A stretch of DNA of 16,240 bases, taken from contig NZ_CALJRY010000127.1 of assembly GCF_937976295.1 (NCBI RefSeq), forward strand, positions 1 to 16,240, read 5' to 3'. Below the pieces are notes generated by a model, which did no database searches, was not told the origin of the DNA, and saw nothing but the letters and a program-made list of their open reading frames with translations. Every line of letters begins with the position of its first letter. The first letter of the stretch is position 1. Source of the stretch: an uncultured Rothia sp. Lineage in GTDB: Bacteria; Actinomycetota; Actinomycetes; Actinomycetales; Micrococcaceae. Positions 7,376 through 14,940 of the stretch are shown one piece after another. The translations under genes were made by a program, and so were the position numbers.

Positions 7376-7771
7376 TTAGCGGACGTCCAGCAGATCCACC
7401 ACGAAAATCAGGGACTCGCCGGGCTTAATGACCGAACCAGCGCCGCGGTCACCATACGCCATATCTGCCGGGATCTCCAGACGACGACGGCCGCCGACCT
7501 TCATGCCGAGCAGACCCTCATCCCAACCGCGAATCACCTGACCAACGCCCACCTGGAACGGCAGCGGCTCGCCGCGGTTCCAGGACGCGTCAAACTCTTC
7601 ACCGGTGGAGAACGCCACACCAACGTAGTGGGTGAGCACGCGGGAGCCGGGAACAACCTCAGCGCCCGCACCCTCGATCAGGTCGGTGATGACCAGCTCG
7701 GTGGGGGCGTCGCCCTCGGGGAAATCGATTTCGGGCTTTTCGCGGTCGAGGTTACGCTGACCGAAAGACAT
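7376..7771 (-). CDS. Cytosolic FKBP-type peptidyl-prolyl cis-trans isomerase
   Basis: FK506-binding-protein fold enzyme that interconverts cis and trans peptide bonds before proline, helping protein folding. The 131-residue product has no signal peptide. Its single domain (about 25–131) keeps the classical pocket residues matching human FKBP12: Y49, F60-D61, F72, V79-I80, W83 (GQVIRGWDEG), Y106 (PADMAYGDRG) and F123 (LIFVVDLLDV). The ATG at 7771 follows AAAGGAG at good spacing. It lies 109 bases downstream of the FKBP lipoprotein gene, with a hairpin in the gap, and is followed by a clear terminator, so it closes this transcript. A pair of FKBP genes next to pafA and pafBC is, to my knowledge, common in related Micrococcales; a link with pupylation is not established. 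Confidence 0.95.
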   Translation of the reverse strand: MSFGQRNLDREKPEIDFPEGDAPTELVITDLIEGAGAEVVPGSRVLTHYVGVAFSTGEEFDASWNRGEPLPFQVGVGQVIRGWDEGLLGMKVGGRRRLEIPADMAYGDRGAGSVIKPGESLIFVVDLLDVR

Positions 7772-7816
7772 AGGTGTCTCCTTTGATTGGTTCGAAATAC
7801 ATCGAAATAGTGGGGT

Positions 7817-7851
7817 GCGCCCGCCGCCTACATCGCATAAGCGGCGAGCGC
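7817..7851 (-). other. Hairpin in the gap between the two FKBP genes
   Basis: Arms 7817–7827 (gcgcccgccgc) and 7841–7851 pair at ten of eleven positions around a 13-base loop. No T-run follows on either strand, so it is not a classical terminator; it may act in mRNA processing or partial attenuation between the two genes. Confidence 0.5.
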
Positions 7852-7880
7852 GGTATAAAAATGTGATGTAAAAATGTGGG

Positions 7881-8948
7881 CTACTGTGCGGTAGCCGAAG
7901 CCGATGCCTCCGGAGTTGCGGTCACAGAAGCCTCAGCGGTCGCAGAAGCGGTTGCCGATGCGCTCGCCTCCGCAGCAGCTGCGCTAGAAGCCGCCTGAGC
8001 ACGCTGCAGGGTCTGCGGGTTCTCCTCCGCGCCCAGAATATCAACCACGAACACGAGGGGACCCGAAGGCTTGGAACCGCTGGTGTCGTTACCGTACGCC
8101 AAGTCTGCGGGGATGACCAGCAGAACACGGGAGCCGACCTTCTTACCGGTCAGGCCCTGAGTCCAGCCCTTGATAACGCCCTGCAGGGACAATCCGGTGG
8201 GAGTCTTGTCATAGTTGCCGTCGAAGACCTTACCGTCGGAGTACTGTGCGCCAATGTAGCGCACGTACACGGTGTCGGTTGCCTTGACCTCCTCGCCCTC
8301 GCCCTCAATGAGGGTCTTCGAGATGAGCTCGGTGACCTCCGGCTTATTATCGGGCAGCTTAATCTCAGCCTTGCCGGTGGACTCATCCAGAGTGAAGGAC
8401 GGCAGCGACGGGTCAGCCTCAACGGCCTTACCTGTTGCGTACTTGGGCAGCTTCGTCTTCACGGTGTACACCTCAACGTTAGTTGCGGTACCGGGCGAAG
8501 CAGTCGTAGTGGTCACGCCCGCGGTGCTACGCTGCTGCAGAACGTTGGTGGTGTACGAGAAAGAACCGCCAACCTTAATGTTCTTCAGCGTGTCATACAC
8601 CTGCGGTGCTGCCTTTTTTAGCTGCTCATTGACCGGCAACAGAATCGGTTCGCTGGAATAGGTGGAACCGTTAACCTTTCCGTCGGTACCGTTGAATACG
8701 GCAGCCTCAACGAGCACGAAGTCACCATCGTTGATGGATTCGCCGGTACCTTCCTCAATCACATGCGCGGAGGGGCTAGACGCGGCGAACGGAGTCGCGA
8801 AGGACGCCTCAGGTTCAGCGGTCGCGTTCTTCAAGGTGTACTGCACCTTGGACAGATCGCCGTTAGACTGTGCGCCACATGCGGACAGTGTGAGCGCGAG
8901 AACTGCCGCGCTGGTACCAAAAATAGTGAGCTTAGAGCGTTTGGTCAT
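7881..8948 (-). CDS. FKBP-type prolyl isomerase lipoprotein with two FKBP-like domains
   Basis: Predicted exported lipoprotein of 355 residues. The signal peptide MTKRSKLTIFGTSAAVLALT ends in lipobox LSAC with the lipid-anchored cysteine at residue 24. A first, divergent FKBP-like region spans about 60–170 (HVIEEGTGESINDGDFVLVE) and lacks most pocket residues. The second FKBP domain (about 212–306) is canonical: VRYIGAQYSDGKVFDG, GVIKGWTQGL, PADLAYGND and LVFVVDILGA. The tail from 315 is an Ala/Ser/Thr-rich low-complexity segment, perhaps a cell-wall spacer. The second domain should be an active prolyl isomerase outside the membrane. The ATG at 8948 is chosen because it begins the signal peptide and has AGAGGA eight bases upstream; an in-frame start 57 bases further upstream would spoil the signal peptide. 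It begins 220 bases after pafA and so may have its own promoter. Confidence 0.93.
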   Translation of the reverse strand: MTKRSKLTIFGTSAAVLALTLSACGAQSNGDLSKVQYTLKNATAEPEASFATPFAASSPSAHVIEEGTGESINDGDFVLVEAAVFNGTDGKVNGSTYSSEPILLPVNEQLKKAAPQVYDTLKNIKVGGSFSYTTNVLQQRSTAGVTTTTASPGTATNVEVYTVKTKLPKYATGKAVEADPSLPSFTLDESTGKAEIKLPDNKPEVTELISKTLIEGEGEEVKATDTVYVRYIGAQYSDGKVFDGNYDKTPTGLSLQGVIKGWTQGLTGKKVGSRVLLVIPADLAYGNDTSGSKPSGPLVFVVDILGAEENPQTLQRAQAASSAAAAEASASATASATAEASVTATPEASASATAQ

Positions 8949-9168
8949 AGTGTTATCCTCTGGGGTTTTCTGTGAGAGTGGGGCGTGTGAGTGCCCGTGT
9001 GTCACAGAACAGTTTACAGGTATAGGTTTAGCTGTTTTATGCTACGGCACGTAGCTGTGTTTAGGCTGTGTTGCGGCAGGGGTGTTCCCGAAGGTCTACA
9101 ACCCCGACCGCCGGCGGGTTTCCCCTTATCAGAGCATTTCTAGCAGTGCCGTTTAGCAGTGCTGTTTA

Positions 9169-10641
9169 TTAGCAGGGCGGCGGGAATGCCGCCTCCTGAT
9201 GCTGACGCGCCTTGCCTTCCAGCAGGCTCAGCACCTCCTCCAGCTCCTCGCTGCCGGTAGCGAACGGGTCCTTGCACACCAGCGTGTGCTGCGGGTAGGC
9301 GTTGAGCTTCAAGTGCACCCAATCCACGGTGAACTGCTCCCCCGCCGCAACCGCCGCGTTAATGAAGCGCGAGCGCTGGGTGGCGCGGGTTGCCGGCGGC
9401 TCGGTCTTCGCGGCCTCTGCGGCGCCCTCGGGCAGGATGCGCTTAACCGCACCGCGTCGAACCAGCGCGTGGAAGACACTACGCTCCGGGTCGATGTCGT
9501 GGTACGCCAAATCCAGCTGACGGATGCGGGCGCTCGCATAATCGGCAGGCTGACCGGCCGCGCGGGCGCGGGCAATATACGCATCCAGAAGCTTCTTCTT
9601 AATCGCCCAGTCAATCTCAGTATCAATGCTGCTGTAGTCGCCGGACTCGATAGCGTCCAGGGTGCGTTGCCACAGGTCCAGGGCGTATTCCACGTGACGG
9701 TGGTGTGCGCCGTACTGCTGCACGTACTGGCGTGCCGCATCCAGGTAGTGACGCTGAACGCTCAACGCAGTGTAATGCTTACCGTCCGTGGTTTCGAAGG
9801 TCGCGGTGCCGGTCAGATCGTGGCTGATAGCGCGCAGAGCCGCCGGAACAGACACAATATCCAGGCTCGTGACCGGGAAACGGTCCTCCAGCATGCGCAA
9901 CACCAGGTCGGTGCTGGCAATCTTCAGCAGGGTCGTCGGCTCCGCCATATTCGAGTCGCCATTAATGACGTGCATGCGGCGGAACTTCGAAGCGTCCGCG
10001 TGCGGCTCGTCGCGGGTGTTAATGAGCGGGCGAGCGCGCGAGGTTGAGGTGGACGCCGCCTCCCAAATATGGTCGGCACGCTGCGAGAACGAATACGAGG
10101 GCACACCCGTGCTGGACGCCGGGTCGGTCGAACCGGGCACCGGGCCGCCGTTCGGGTGGGTCTTACCGGCACCGACCAGAATCTGGCGGGTCACCAGGAA
10201 CGGCACGAGCTGGGCAATCAGGTCGTTGAACTGCAGTTTGCGGCTGATCAGGTAGTTCTCGTGGCTGCCGTAGGAGTTGCCCGCCGAATCCACGTTGTTC
10301 TTGAACAGGTACAGTTCACCGTCGAGGGGGCGGCCCTCCGAACCCGCGAGCAGACGCTTGCGGGCGGTACGCGCCAGGTCAGCAAAAAGCAGCTCACCGG
10401 CGCGTTCCTGCGCGAGCAGTTCGTCAATGCTGCCGCATTCGGCGGAGGCGTACTCGGGGTGCGAACCCACGTCAAGGTAGAGCCTACCGCCGTTGGGCAG
10501 GAAGACGTTCGTTGAACGCCACTGATCCAGGACGGGCTTGAAAAGGGCGGCGGCGGACTCTTCGATGCTCAGCCGACCGAGCCCGTGCGGGACGTAGCTG
10601 AGCCCGAATTCGCTTTCAATGCCGAAAATACGGTGTTCCAT
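9169..10641 (-). CDS. pafA: Pup–protein ligase PafA
   Basis: PafA activates the C-terminal glutamate of Pup with ATP and joins it to a lysine side chain of the target, the only ligase of pupylation. It has the glutamine-synthetase-like fold shared with Dop. The 490-residue product begins MEHRIFGIESEFGLSY, giving metal/ATP-binding glutamates E9 and E11. The catalytic aspartate D57 lies in RLYLDVGSHPEYASAE, at the same number as in Mycobacterium. GELYLFKNNVDSAGNSYGSHENYLISR, NTRDEPHADASKFRRMHVI and the C-terminal VDWVHLKLN are all typical. The absence of the Dop loop and the VGSHPEYA form distinguish it from Dop. It is about 40 residues longer than the Mycobacterium protein, with a variable insertion near residue 165 and a longer tail. 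It starts 29 bases after the pup stop without a recognisable ribosome binding site, suggesting translational coupling to pup. prcB and prcA, usual between pup and pafA, are missing. Confidence 0.96.
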   Translation of the reverse strand: MEHRIFGIESEFGLSYVPHGLGRLSIEESAAALFKPVLDQWRSTNVFLPNGGRLYLDVGSHPEYASAECGSIDELLAQERAGELLFADLARTARKRLLAGSEGRPLDGELYLFKNNVDSAGNSYGSHENYLISRKLQFNDLIAQLVPFLVTRQILVGAGKTHPNGGPVPGSTDPASSTGVPSYSFSQRADHIWEAASTSTSRARPLINTRDEPHADASKFRRMHVINGDSNMAEPTTLLKIASTDLVLRMLEDRFPVTSLDIVSVPAALRAISHDLTGTATFETTDGKHYTALSVQRHYLDAARQYVQQYGAHHRHVEYALDLWQRTLDAIESGDYSSIDTEIDWAIKKKLLDAYIARARAAGQPADYASARIRQLDLAYHDIDPERSVFHALVRRGAVKRILPEGAAEAAKTEPPATRATQRSRFINAAVAAGEQFTVDWVHLKLNAYPQHTLVCKDPFATGSEELEEVLSLLEGKARQHQEAAFPPPC

Positions 10642-10670
10642 GATGCTGACCCGGCGTAAGGGTGTGCCGG

Positions 10671-10865
10671 TTACTCGCCGCCCTTCTGGACGAAGCCGGT
10701 GACGAAGTCTTCAGCGTTCTCAGCGAGCAGACCGTCGATTTCGTCGAGCAGGTCGTCGACCTCGCTCACGTCAGAAACCACGTGGGAGGCGGCGAGGGAC
10801 AGTTCCTGCTCCTGCTCGGCTGCGGTAGTTTCGGTCTGCTGTGCGCTGATGCGTTCGCGGCTCAT
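10671..10865 (-). CDS. pup: Prokaryotic ubiquitin-like protein Pup
   Basis: Pup is the small disordered protein tag of actinobacteria. This one has 64 residues, the usual length. It is acidic, with a central helix-forming segment that ARC's coiled coils recognise (about residues 20–52, VSEVDDLLDEIDGLL), and ends FVTGFVQKGGE. The last residue is already glutamate, so it does not need deamidation by Dop before ligation, unlike the GGQ form of mycobacteria; Corynebacterium Pup is the same. The only lysine is K61. The start ATG at 10865 is well supported by GAGGAGAG. It lies after dop, separated by 206 bases holding two hairpins, and 29 bases before pafA. Confidence 0.97.
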   Translation of the reverse strand: MSRERISAQQTETTAAEQEQELSLAASHVVSDVSEVDDLLDEIDGLLAENAEDFVTGFVQKGGE

Positions 10866-10929
10866 AGTTCTCTCCTCAAGGGGTTTTCGGTTGGGGACGA
10901 ATAAGTTTTTAGTGGGGTCGGGTGCGGAT

Positions 10930-10968
10930 GTAAGGGTTGGTGTCAGGGCTTTGATGCCCGAACCTTAC
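10930..10968 (-). other. Two-part hairpin in the pup leader region
   Basis: Outer arms gtaagg(g)tt at 10930–10938 and aaccttac at 10961–10968 pair with one bulged base, and an inner stem gggc/gccc (10946–10949, 10956–10959) closes a 6-base loop. It lies 65 bases before the pup start. There is no T-run, so it is more likely an operator or leader structure than a terminator. Confidence 0.5.
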
Positions 10969-11000
10969 TGCACCCTATCTGTGGGTTATGTGGTTTTCAC

Positions 11001-11033
11001 TCTTCCGAATGGGGGTATCAGCCCCGGGGAAGA
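11001..11033 (-). other. Hairpin just after dop
   Basis: Outer arms tcttcc (11001–11006) and ggaaga (11028–11033) enclose an inner gggg/cccc stem (about 11011–11014 with 11022–11025). It lies 38 bases past the dop stop. No T-run follows on the minus strand, so it may protect the dop mRNA end or weakly terminate. Confidence 0.45.
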
Positions 11034-11071
11034 ATGTGAGTTGATGTGGGTTTAGGGGTGGTGAGACGCCA

Positions 11072-12898
11072 CTAGCGCAGGCGGTTCAGTAGCTCATCCG
11101 AATGGTTCACCTCATCCAGCAGCGGCTCCACCTCGGCGGCACCGTACCGGGTCGGCTCCATCATCGTAAAACGAGTCAGATCCTTCGAATACCTGCCACG
11201 GCAGGACACCGTATCCCAGTTAATACCCAGAATCTCCTCCGGCCAACGCGCCATCAACGTGCCACGCAAAAACGCGCGCGTCTCACGCGGCGGCTCAGTC
11301 GTCGCACGCTCCACCTGCTCCGCAGAGAACAGCGTACGCATACGGCCACGCGCCACCAGACGGTGATACAGGCTCTTCGACGGGTCAATATCAGCGTACT
11401 GCAAATCCAAAGCCTTCAACTTCGGATTCGCATAATCTACGCCCTGAGCGACATAACCGCGCACCAGCGCATACTTCGCCACCCAATCCAAACGATCCGC
11501 CAGCGAGAGCGGGTTGGTTTCCAGGGCGTCCAGAACCTCGCCCCACAGATCAAGAATCTGCGCGGTCGCAGCATCCACACCCGCCGGGTTCGACTCCTCG
11601 TGCGCGCGGGAGGCCTCATAGTAGGCGCGCTGAATCTGCAGGGCACTCGCCGAACCGCTCGTGGACACCGGGTTCGGCAGGGTCGCCGAAGACGGCGCCA
11701 ACGGCAGCTGAACCGACAGTGACACATCGTGGCTGACCGCATGCATCGCCGCCACCGGATCGGACAGGCGCACACCCGGCAGAACCGGAGCCTGCTCGCT
11801 GTGCGACTCAATCAGGTTCATCACCAGCGCCGCCGTACCAAACTTCAACAGGTTCGAATAGTGCGACATGTTCGCATCCGCCGGAATCACGTGCAGACGG
11901 CGGTACTTCGACTCATCCGCATGCGGCTCATCGCGCGTATTCACAATCGGGCGGCGAATCGTGGTCTCCAGACCAATCGTGCGCTCAAAGAAATCAGCAC
12001 GCGAACTAATCTGAAAACCCGGAACCTCACCGTGCGTACCAATACCCACACGGCCCGCACCCGTAAAAATTGCGCGGGTCGCAAAGAACGGCAGGAGCGC
12101 ATCCGCAACCTGCTCAAACGGAACATCACGGCTAATCAGGTAGTTTTCGTGGGCGCCGTACGACTGGCCCTTCGAGTCGGTGTTGTTCTTGTACAGCTTC
12201 ACCTGCGGCAAATCCTGCGCGTGGTTGCCCAGCTCAACCAGCGACTCATACGCCAGCGCGTCACCGGCAGCGTCATAGAGTACCGCATCGGCGGGGGTCA
12301 GAACCTCCGGCGAGGAATACTCCGGATGCGCGTGATCCACGTACAGGCGCGCGCCATTGGGCAGAATCGCGTTCATGGTCACGCGGTCCCAATCCAGACG
12401 CTCCGGGAAGCCACCGCGACCGTGCACACCGGCGAGCGCATCCAGGGCGCTACGCGGCTCGGCGGGCTCACCCGGTGCCTGAACGCCCGCCTCACGCATA
12501 ATCTCCAGGGCGATATCTTCGCTGGTCAGCTCGGTGCGGGTGTGCGTCATCTGGCTCGAGTGGGCGGTGGAGGCGTCCTGCACCTGACCGAACGCGTCAC
12601 GCAGCGGCGACTCGGACTCACCCAGCCACTGACCCTCAGGAGTTGCCGGCTCGGGGGTGGCGGTCGAGTAGTTCTCAGCCTGGCGTGCCTGCTCGGCGGT
12701 CAGCTCATCCGCCAGGGCGCGGCGCTGCAGCTGTTCGCGGAAGGCGGCGCCGCGGCGGAACGCCAACTTGGCGTAGGTGTTGACCACCAGTGCGGACAGC
12801 ACGGTCGGGTTGGTGCCCGGCGCGGAGGGGGCGATGACGCCGTATTCGGTTTCGGCACCCATAATGCGGTGCACGCCGTAGCTGGGGGTGGAGTTCAT
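11072..12898 (-). CDS. dop: Pup deamidase/depupylase Dop
   Basis: Dop removes Pup from modified proteins and, where Pup ends in Gln, deamidates it. The 608-residue product has the glutamine-synthetase-like fold: HRIMGAETEYGVIAPS (10–25, metal-binding glutamates E16 and E18), the nucleophilic aspartate D188 in ARLYVDHAHPEYSSPE, KLYKNNTDSKGQSYGAHENY, GAGRVGIG, and NTRDEPHADESKYRRLHVI. The HAHPEYSSPE wording and the insert before it mark it as Dop, not PafA. D188 corresponds to about D95 in Mycobacterium, so the segment containing the Dop loop is some 90 residues longer than usual and mostly polar. Upstream in-frame starts up to 13144 overlap arc; the ATG at 12898 is chosen for its AGGAG seven bases ahead and because MNSTPSYGVHRIMG matches the family start. 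It follows arc by 82 bases. Confidence 0.95.
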   Translation of the reverse strand: MNSTPSYGVHRIMGAETEYGVIAPSAPGTNPTVLSALVVNTYAKLAFRRGAAFREQLQRRALADELTAEQARQAENYSTATPEPATPEGQWLGESESPLRDAFGQVQDASTAHSSQMTHTRTELTSEDIALEIMREAGVQAPGEPAEPRSALDALAGVHGRGGFPERLDWDRVTMNAILPNGARLYVDHAHPEYSSPEVLTPADAVLYDAAGDALAYESLVELGNHAQDLPQVKLYKNNTDSKGQSYGAHENYLISRDVPFEQVADALLPFFATRAIFTGAGRVGIGTHGEVPGFQISSRADFFERTIGLETTIRRPIVNTRDEPHADESKYRRLHVIPADANMSHYSNLLKFGTAALVMNLIESHSEQAPVLPGVRLSDPVAAMHAVSHDVSLSVQLPLAPSSATLPNPVSTSGSASALQIQRAYYEASRAHEESNPAGVDAATAQILDLWGEVLDALETNPLSLADRLDWVAKYALVRGYVAQGVDYANPKLKALDLQYADIDPSKSLYHRLVARGRMRTLFSAEQVERATTEPPRETRAFLRGTLMARWPEEILGINWDTVSCRGRYSKDLTRFTMMEPTRYGAAEVEPLLDEVNHSDELLNRLR

Positions 12899-12980
12899 GG
12901 GGTTCTCCTGAAAAGTTCTATACCTTCTAAAGGCTCTGGACCTGCGGTAACGTTGAGGTTTGTGCGGGATAAGCGCGGGT

Positions 12981-14807
12981 TTAGCGCGGCGGCTCCACCG
13001 ACACCAGGCGGCCACGCACACCGGCAACGGTGAGCGCATCCTCAATATCGGGCAGCGGCGGCAAATCCACCTGATCCTCAAACTCGGCGCGCACCGCCTC
13101 CAGCAGGTGGCGGGTACCAATACCCACACTCGAAGCGTCCGCACCGGCGGTCAGCGCCTGCAGCTGCTCCTTAATCGCCGCCTTCTTCGCGCGGTCCACA
13201 ATATTGCGAATCACCGCACCCGACGCGAAATCGCCGCGGTACAGCGTGTGAGTGGACAGGTTCGCGCTCGCACCAGAACCAACGACCATGGAAGAATCCA
13301 CCGTCGCCACAGCGTACGCCGTGGAGGGAGTGCGGGCGTACAGCTGACCTGCCGCCGCCGCAATCATCGCGGTCAGGGCGGCGCGGGTCGAACCGGCGGC
13401 CGCCACCTCGGAGGCGTCCAGGGGCAAATCCTCGGTCAGGTACAGGCCGAAAATCTCTGCCGCACCGGCGGCATCCGGGCGGTTAATGCGGATCTTCAGG
13501 TCGAGTCGGCCCGGGCGCATCACCGCGGCATCAATCAGATCCTCACGGTTGGTCGCACCAATAACGATGACGTTCTGCAGCGACTCCACACCGTCAATTT
13601 CGGCAAGCAGCTGCGGCACGATGGTCGTCTCAATATCGGAGGAACGACCCGAACCGCGCATACGGAACAGCGACTCCATCTCGTCAAAGAACACGACGAC
13701 CGGGTGGCCCGCCTCCGCCTTCTCGCGGGCGGCAACGAAAATATCGCGGATCTGGCGCTCCGTCTCACCCACGAACTTATCGAGCAGCTCCGGGCCCTTA
13801 ATGTTCAAGAAGTAGCCGCGAGTAGCCGAACCCGGGTTCAGCGCCGCCGCACGGGCCGCCAGGGAGTTCGCCACAGCCTTAGCGATCATGGTCTTACCGT
13901 TACCGGGAGGACCGTACAGCAGAATGCCCTTGGGCGGTGCCAGGTGGTAGCGCTCAAAAATCTCGGGGTGCAGGTACGGCAGCTCCACCGCGTCACGAAT
14001 CTGCTCAATCTGAGCGCCCAGGCCACCAATCTGCTCGTAGGTGACGTCCGGGATCTCTTCCAGAACCAGCTCCTGCGAGCGGGAGGCGGGAACCTGCGAG
14101 GTCAGCATGCGGGTGCGCGTGTCGAGGGTGACCGCGTCCCCGGTGCGCAGCTGCTCAATGTCGAGGGAACCAGCCACACGCGCCACCTGCTGAGCACCCG
14201 AGGACGTATCAACCAGCACGCGCTGCTCATCCAGCACCTCGCGCACGGTCACCACGTCACCGAAGGGTTCGGTGTCCAGGGCGAGCACCGCCTCCGTCTT
14301 GTCATTGAGGAGCACGGTCATTCCGGGGGTCAGCGTGGACAGGTCAATGAGCGGGGATACGGGAATACGCATCATACGGCCGCCCACCTGAACATCCAGG
14401 TAGGTGTCAATCTCGGCGGGAGTCTTATCATCCGCAACCTGCTTGTAGGTCATAGTCTGACCCTCGTGCACCGCCAGCACAATCGCCGAATTCAGCGGCG
14501 GCATAACATTCTGCGACAGGGAGGCGCGCAGACGCTCCACCTGGTAGCGCATGCTGGTGATTGCCTCAACGAGCTTGCGGTTCTTCTCCCCCGCACCACG
14601 AATCTGTCGGCTCATATTGTCGCGGGTTGCCTCCGCCGCGGAGAGTCGACGCAGCACGGCGTCATACTCCTGCGCGCTAACGGGCTGACTGCCGGGCAGG
14701 GAGGTCGACCCGAAAGCAGCCGAGTAGTGCGGTGCCGCGCTGGCTGCACTGTGGGCGGTGCCGTACTGGGGGGTTCCTGCCTGATCTGCAGATTCGTGGG
14801 TGGACAC
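12981..14807 (-). CDS. arc: Pup-dependent AAA unfoldase ARC (Mpa)
   Basis: Hexameric AAA ATPase that binds pupylated proteins by its N-terminal coiled coils and unfolds them through the central pore. The 608-residue product shows, in order, a disordered N-terminus (1–45), a coiled coil (about 46–98), tandem OB-fold region (about 100–240), and the AAA domain: Walker A GPPGNGKT at 299–306, pore segment KFVGE at 344–348, Walker B VVFFDE at 371–376, sensor GATN at 417–420, and arginine-finger region RPGR at 431–434. The C-terminus ends SVEPPR and lacks the GQYL (HbYX) motif that opens the 20S proteasome gate in Mycobacterium Mpa; with no prcBA nearby this points to a proteasome-independent unfoldase, as in Corynebacterium. 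The ATG at 14807 has AAAGGAG at good spacing. It is followed by dop and preceded by trmI. Confidence 0.96.
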   Translation of the reverse strand: MSTHESADQAGTPQYGTAHSAASAAPHYSAAFGSTSLPGSQPVSAQEYDAVLRRLSAAEATRDNMSRQIRGAGEKNRKLVEAITSMRYQVERLRASLSQNVMPPLNSAIVLAVHEGQTMTYKQVADDKTPAEIDTYLDVQVGGRMMRIPVSPLIDLSTLTPGMTVLLNDKTEAVLALDTEPFGDVVTVREVLDEQRVLVDTSSGAQQVARVAGSLDIEQLRTGDAVTLDTRTRMLTSQVPASRSQELVLEEIPDVTYEQIGGLGAQIEQIRDAVELPYLHPEIFERYHLAPPKGILLYGPPGNGKTMIAKAVANSLAARAAALNPGSATRGYFLNIKGPELLDKFVGETERQIRDIFVAAREKAEAGHPVVVFFDEMESLFRMRGSGRSSDIETTIVPQLLAEIDGVESLQNVIVIGATNREDLIDAAVMRPGRLDLKIRINRPDAAGAAEIFGLYLTEDLPLDASEVAAAGSTRAALTAMIAAAAGQLYARTPSTAYAVATVDSSMVVGSGASANLSTHTLYRGDFASGAVIRNIVDRAKKAAIKEQLQALTAGADASSVGIGTRHLLEAVRAEFEDQVDLPPLPDIEDALTVAGVRGRLVSVEPPR

Positions 14808-14839
14808 GGTAGCTCCTTTAGCTGTTCGTCCTCATCGGC

Positions 14840-14877
14840 GGCTACTCGGTGCGGGTGATTGAGCACAGTGAGTAGCC
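14840..14877 (-). other. Hairpin in the arc leader
   Basis: Perfect 8-base arms ggctactc (14840–14847) and gagtagcc (14870–14877), with an inner gtgc/gcac stem (14849–14852, 14863–14866). It lies about 33 bases before the arc start and just upstream of its ribosome binding site. It could influence arc translation or serve as a protein-binding palindrome. Confidence 0.55.
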
Positions 14878-14888
14878 TGGTGAGTGCA

Positions 14889-14924
14889 CTGCGGGGGCTC
14901 CAGGCAACGCCCGTGCCCCCGCAG
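14889..14924 (-). terminator. GC-rich hairpin after trmI
   Basis: A perfect 10-base-pair stem, ctgcgggggc (14889–14898) with 14915–14924, and a 16-base loop, lies 17 bases past the trmI stop. No T-run follows on the minus strand, so it is a terminator by position and stability only, perhaps partial or Rho-aided. Confidence 0.5.
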
Positions 14925-14940
14925 GTCAGTGGTTCATCAA

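Noticed and set aside
8949..9005. A 19-residue upstream extension of the FKBP lipoprotein
   Set aside because: It would place polar residues before the signal peptide; the internal ATG at 8948 has a good ribosome binding site and begins a normal lipoprotein signal.
10642..10670. Remnants of prcB or prcA between pup and pafA
   Set aside because: Only 29 bases separate the genes; no coding remnant is possible or visible.
12899..13144. An 82-codon N-terminal extension of dop
   Set aside because: It overlaps the arc 3' end, is Arg/Pro/Cys-rich and unlike any Dop; the ATG at 12898 has a proper ribosome binding site and the conserved Dop N-terminus.
12960..14858. A 632-codon open frame on the plus strand opposite arc
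   Set aside because: Its product is Arg/His/Gln/Leu-rich with no family resemblance, and it mirrors the third-position GC bias of the ARC gene. The same holds for the 434-codon frame opposite dop and for the frames opposite pafA and pafBC.
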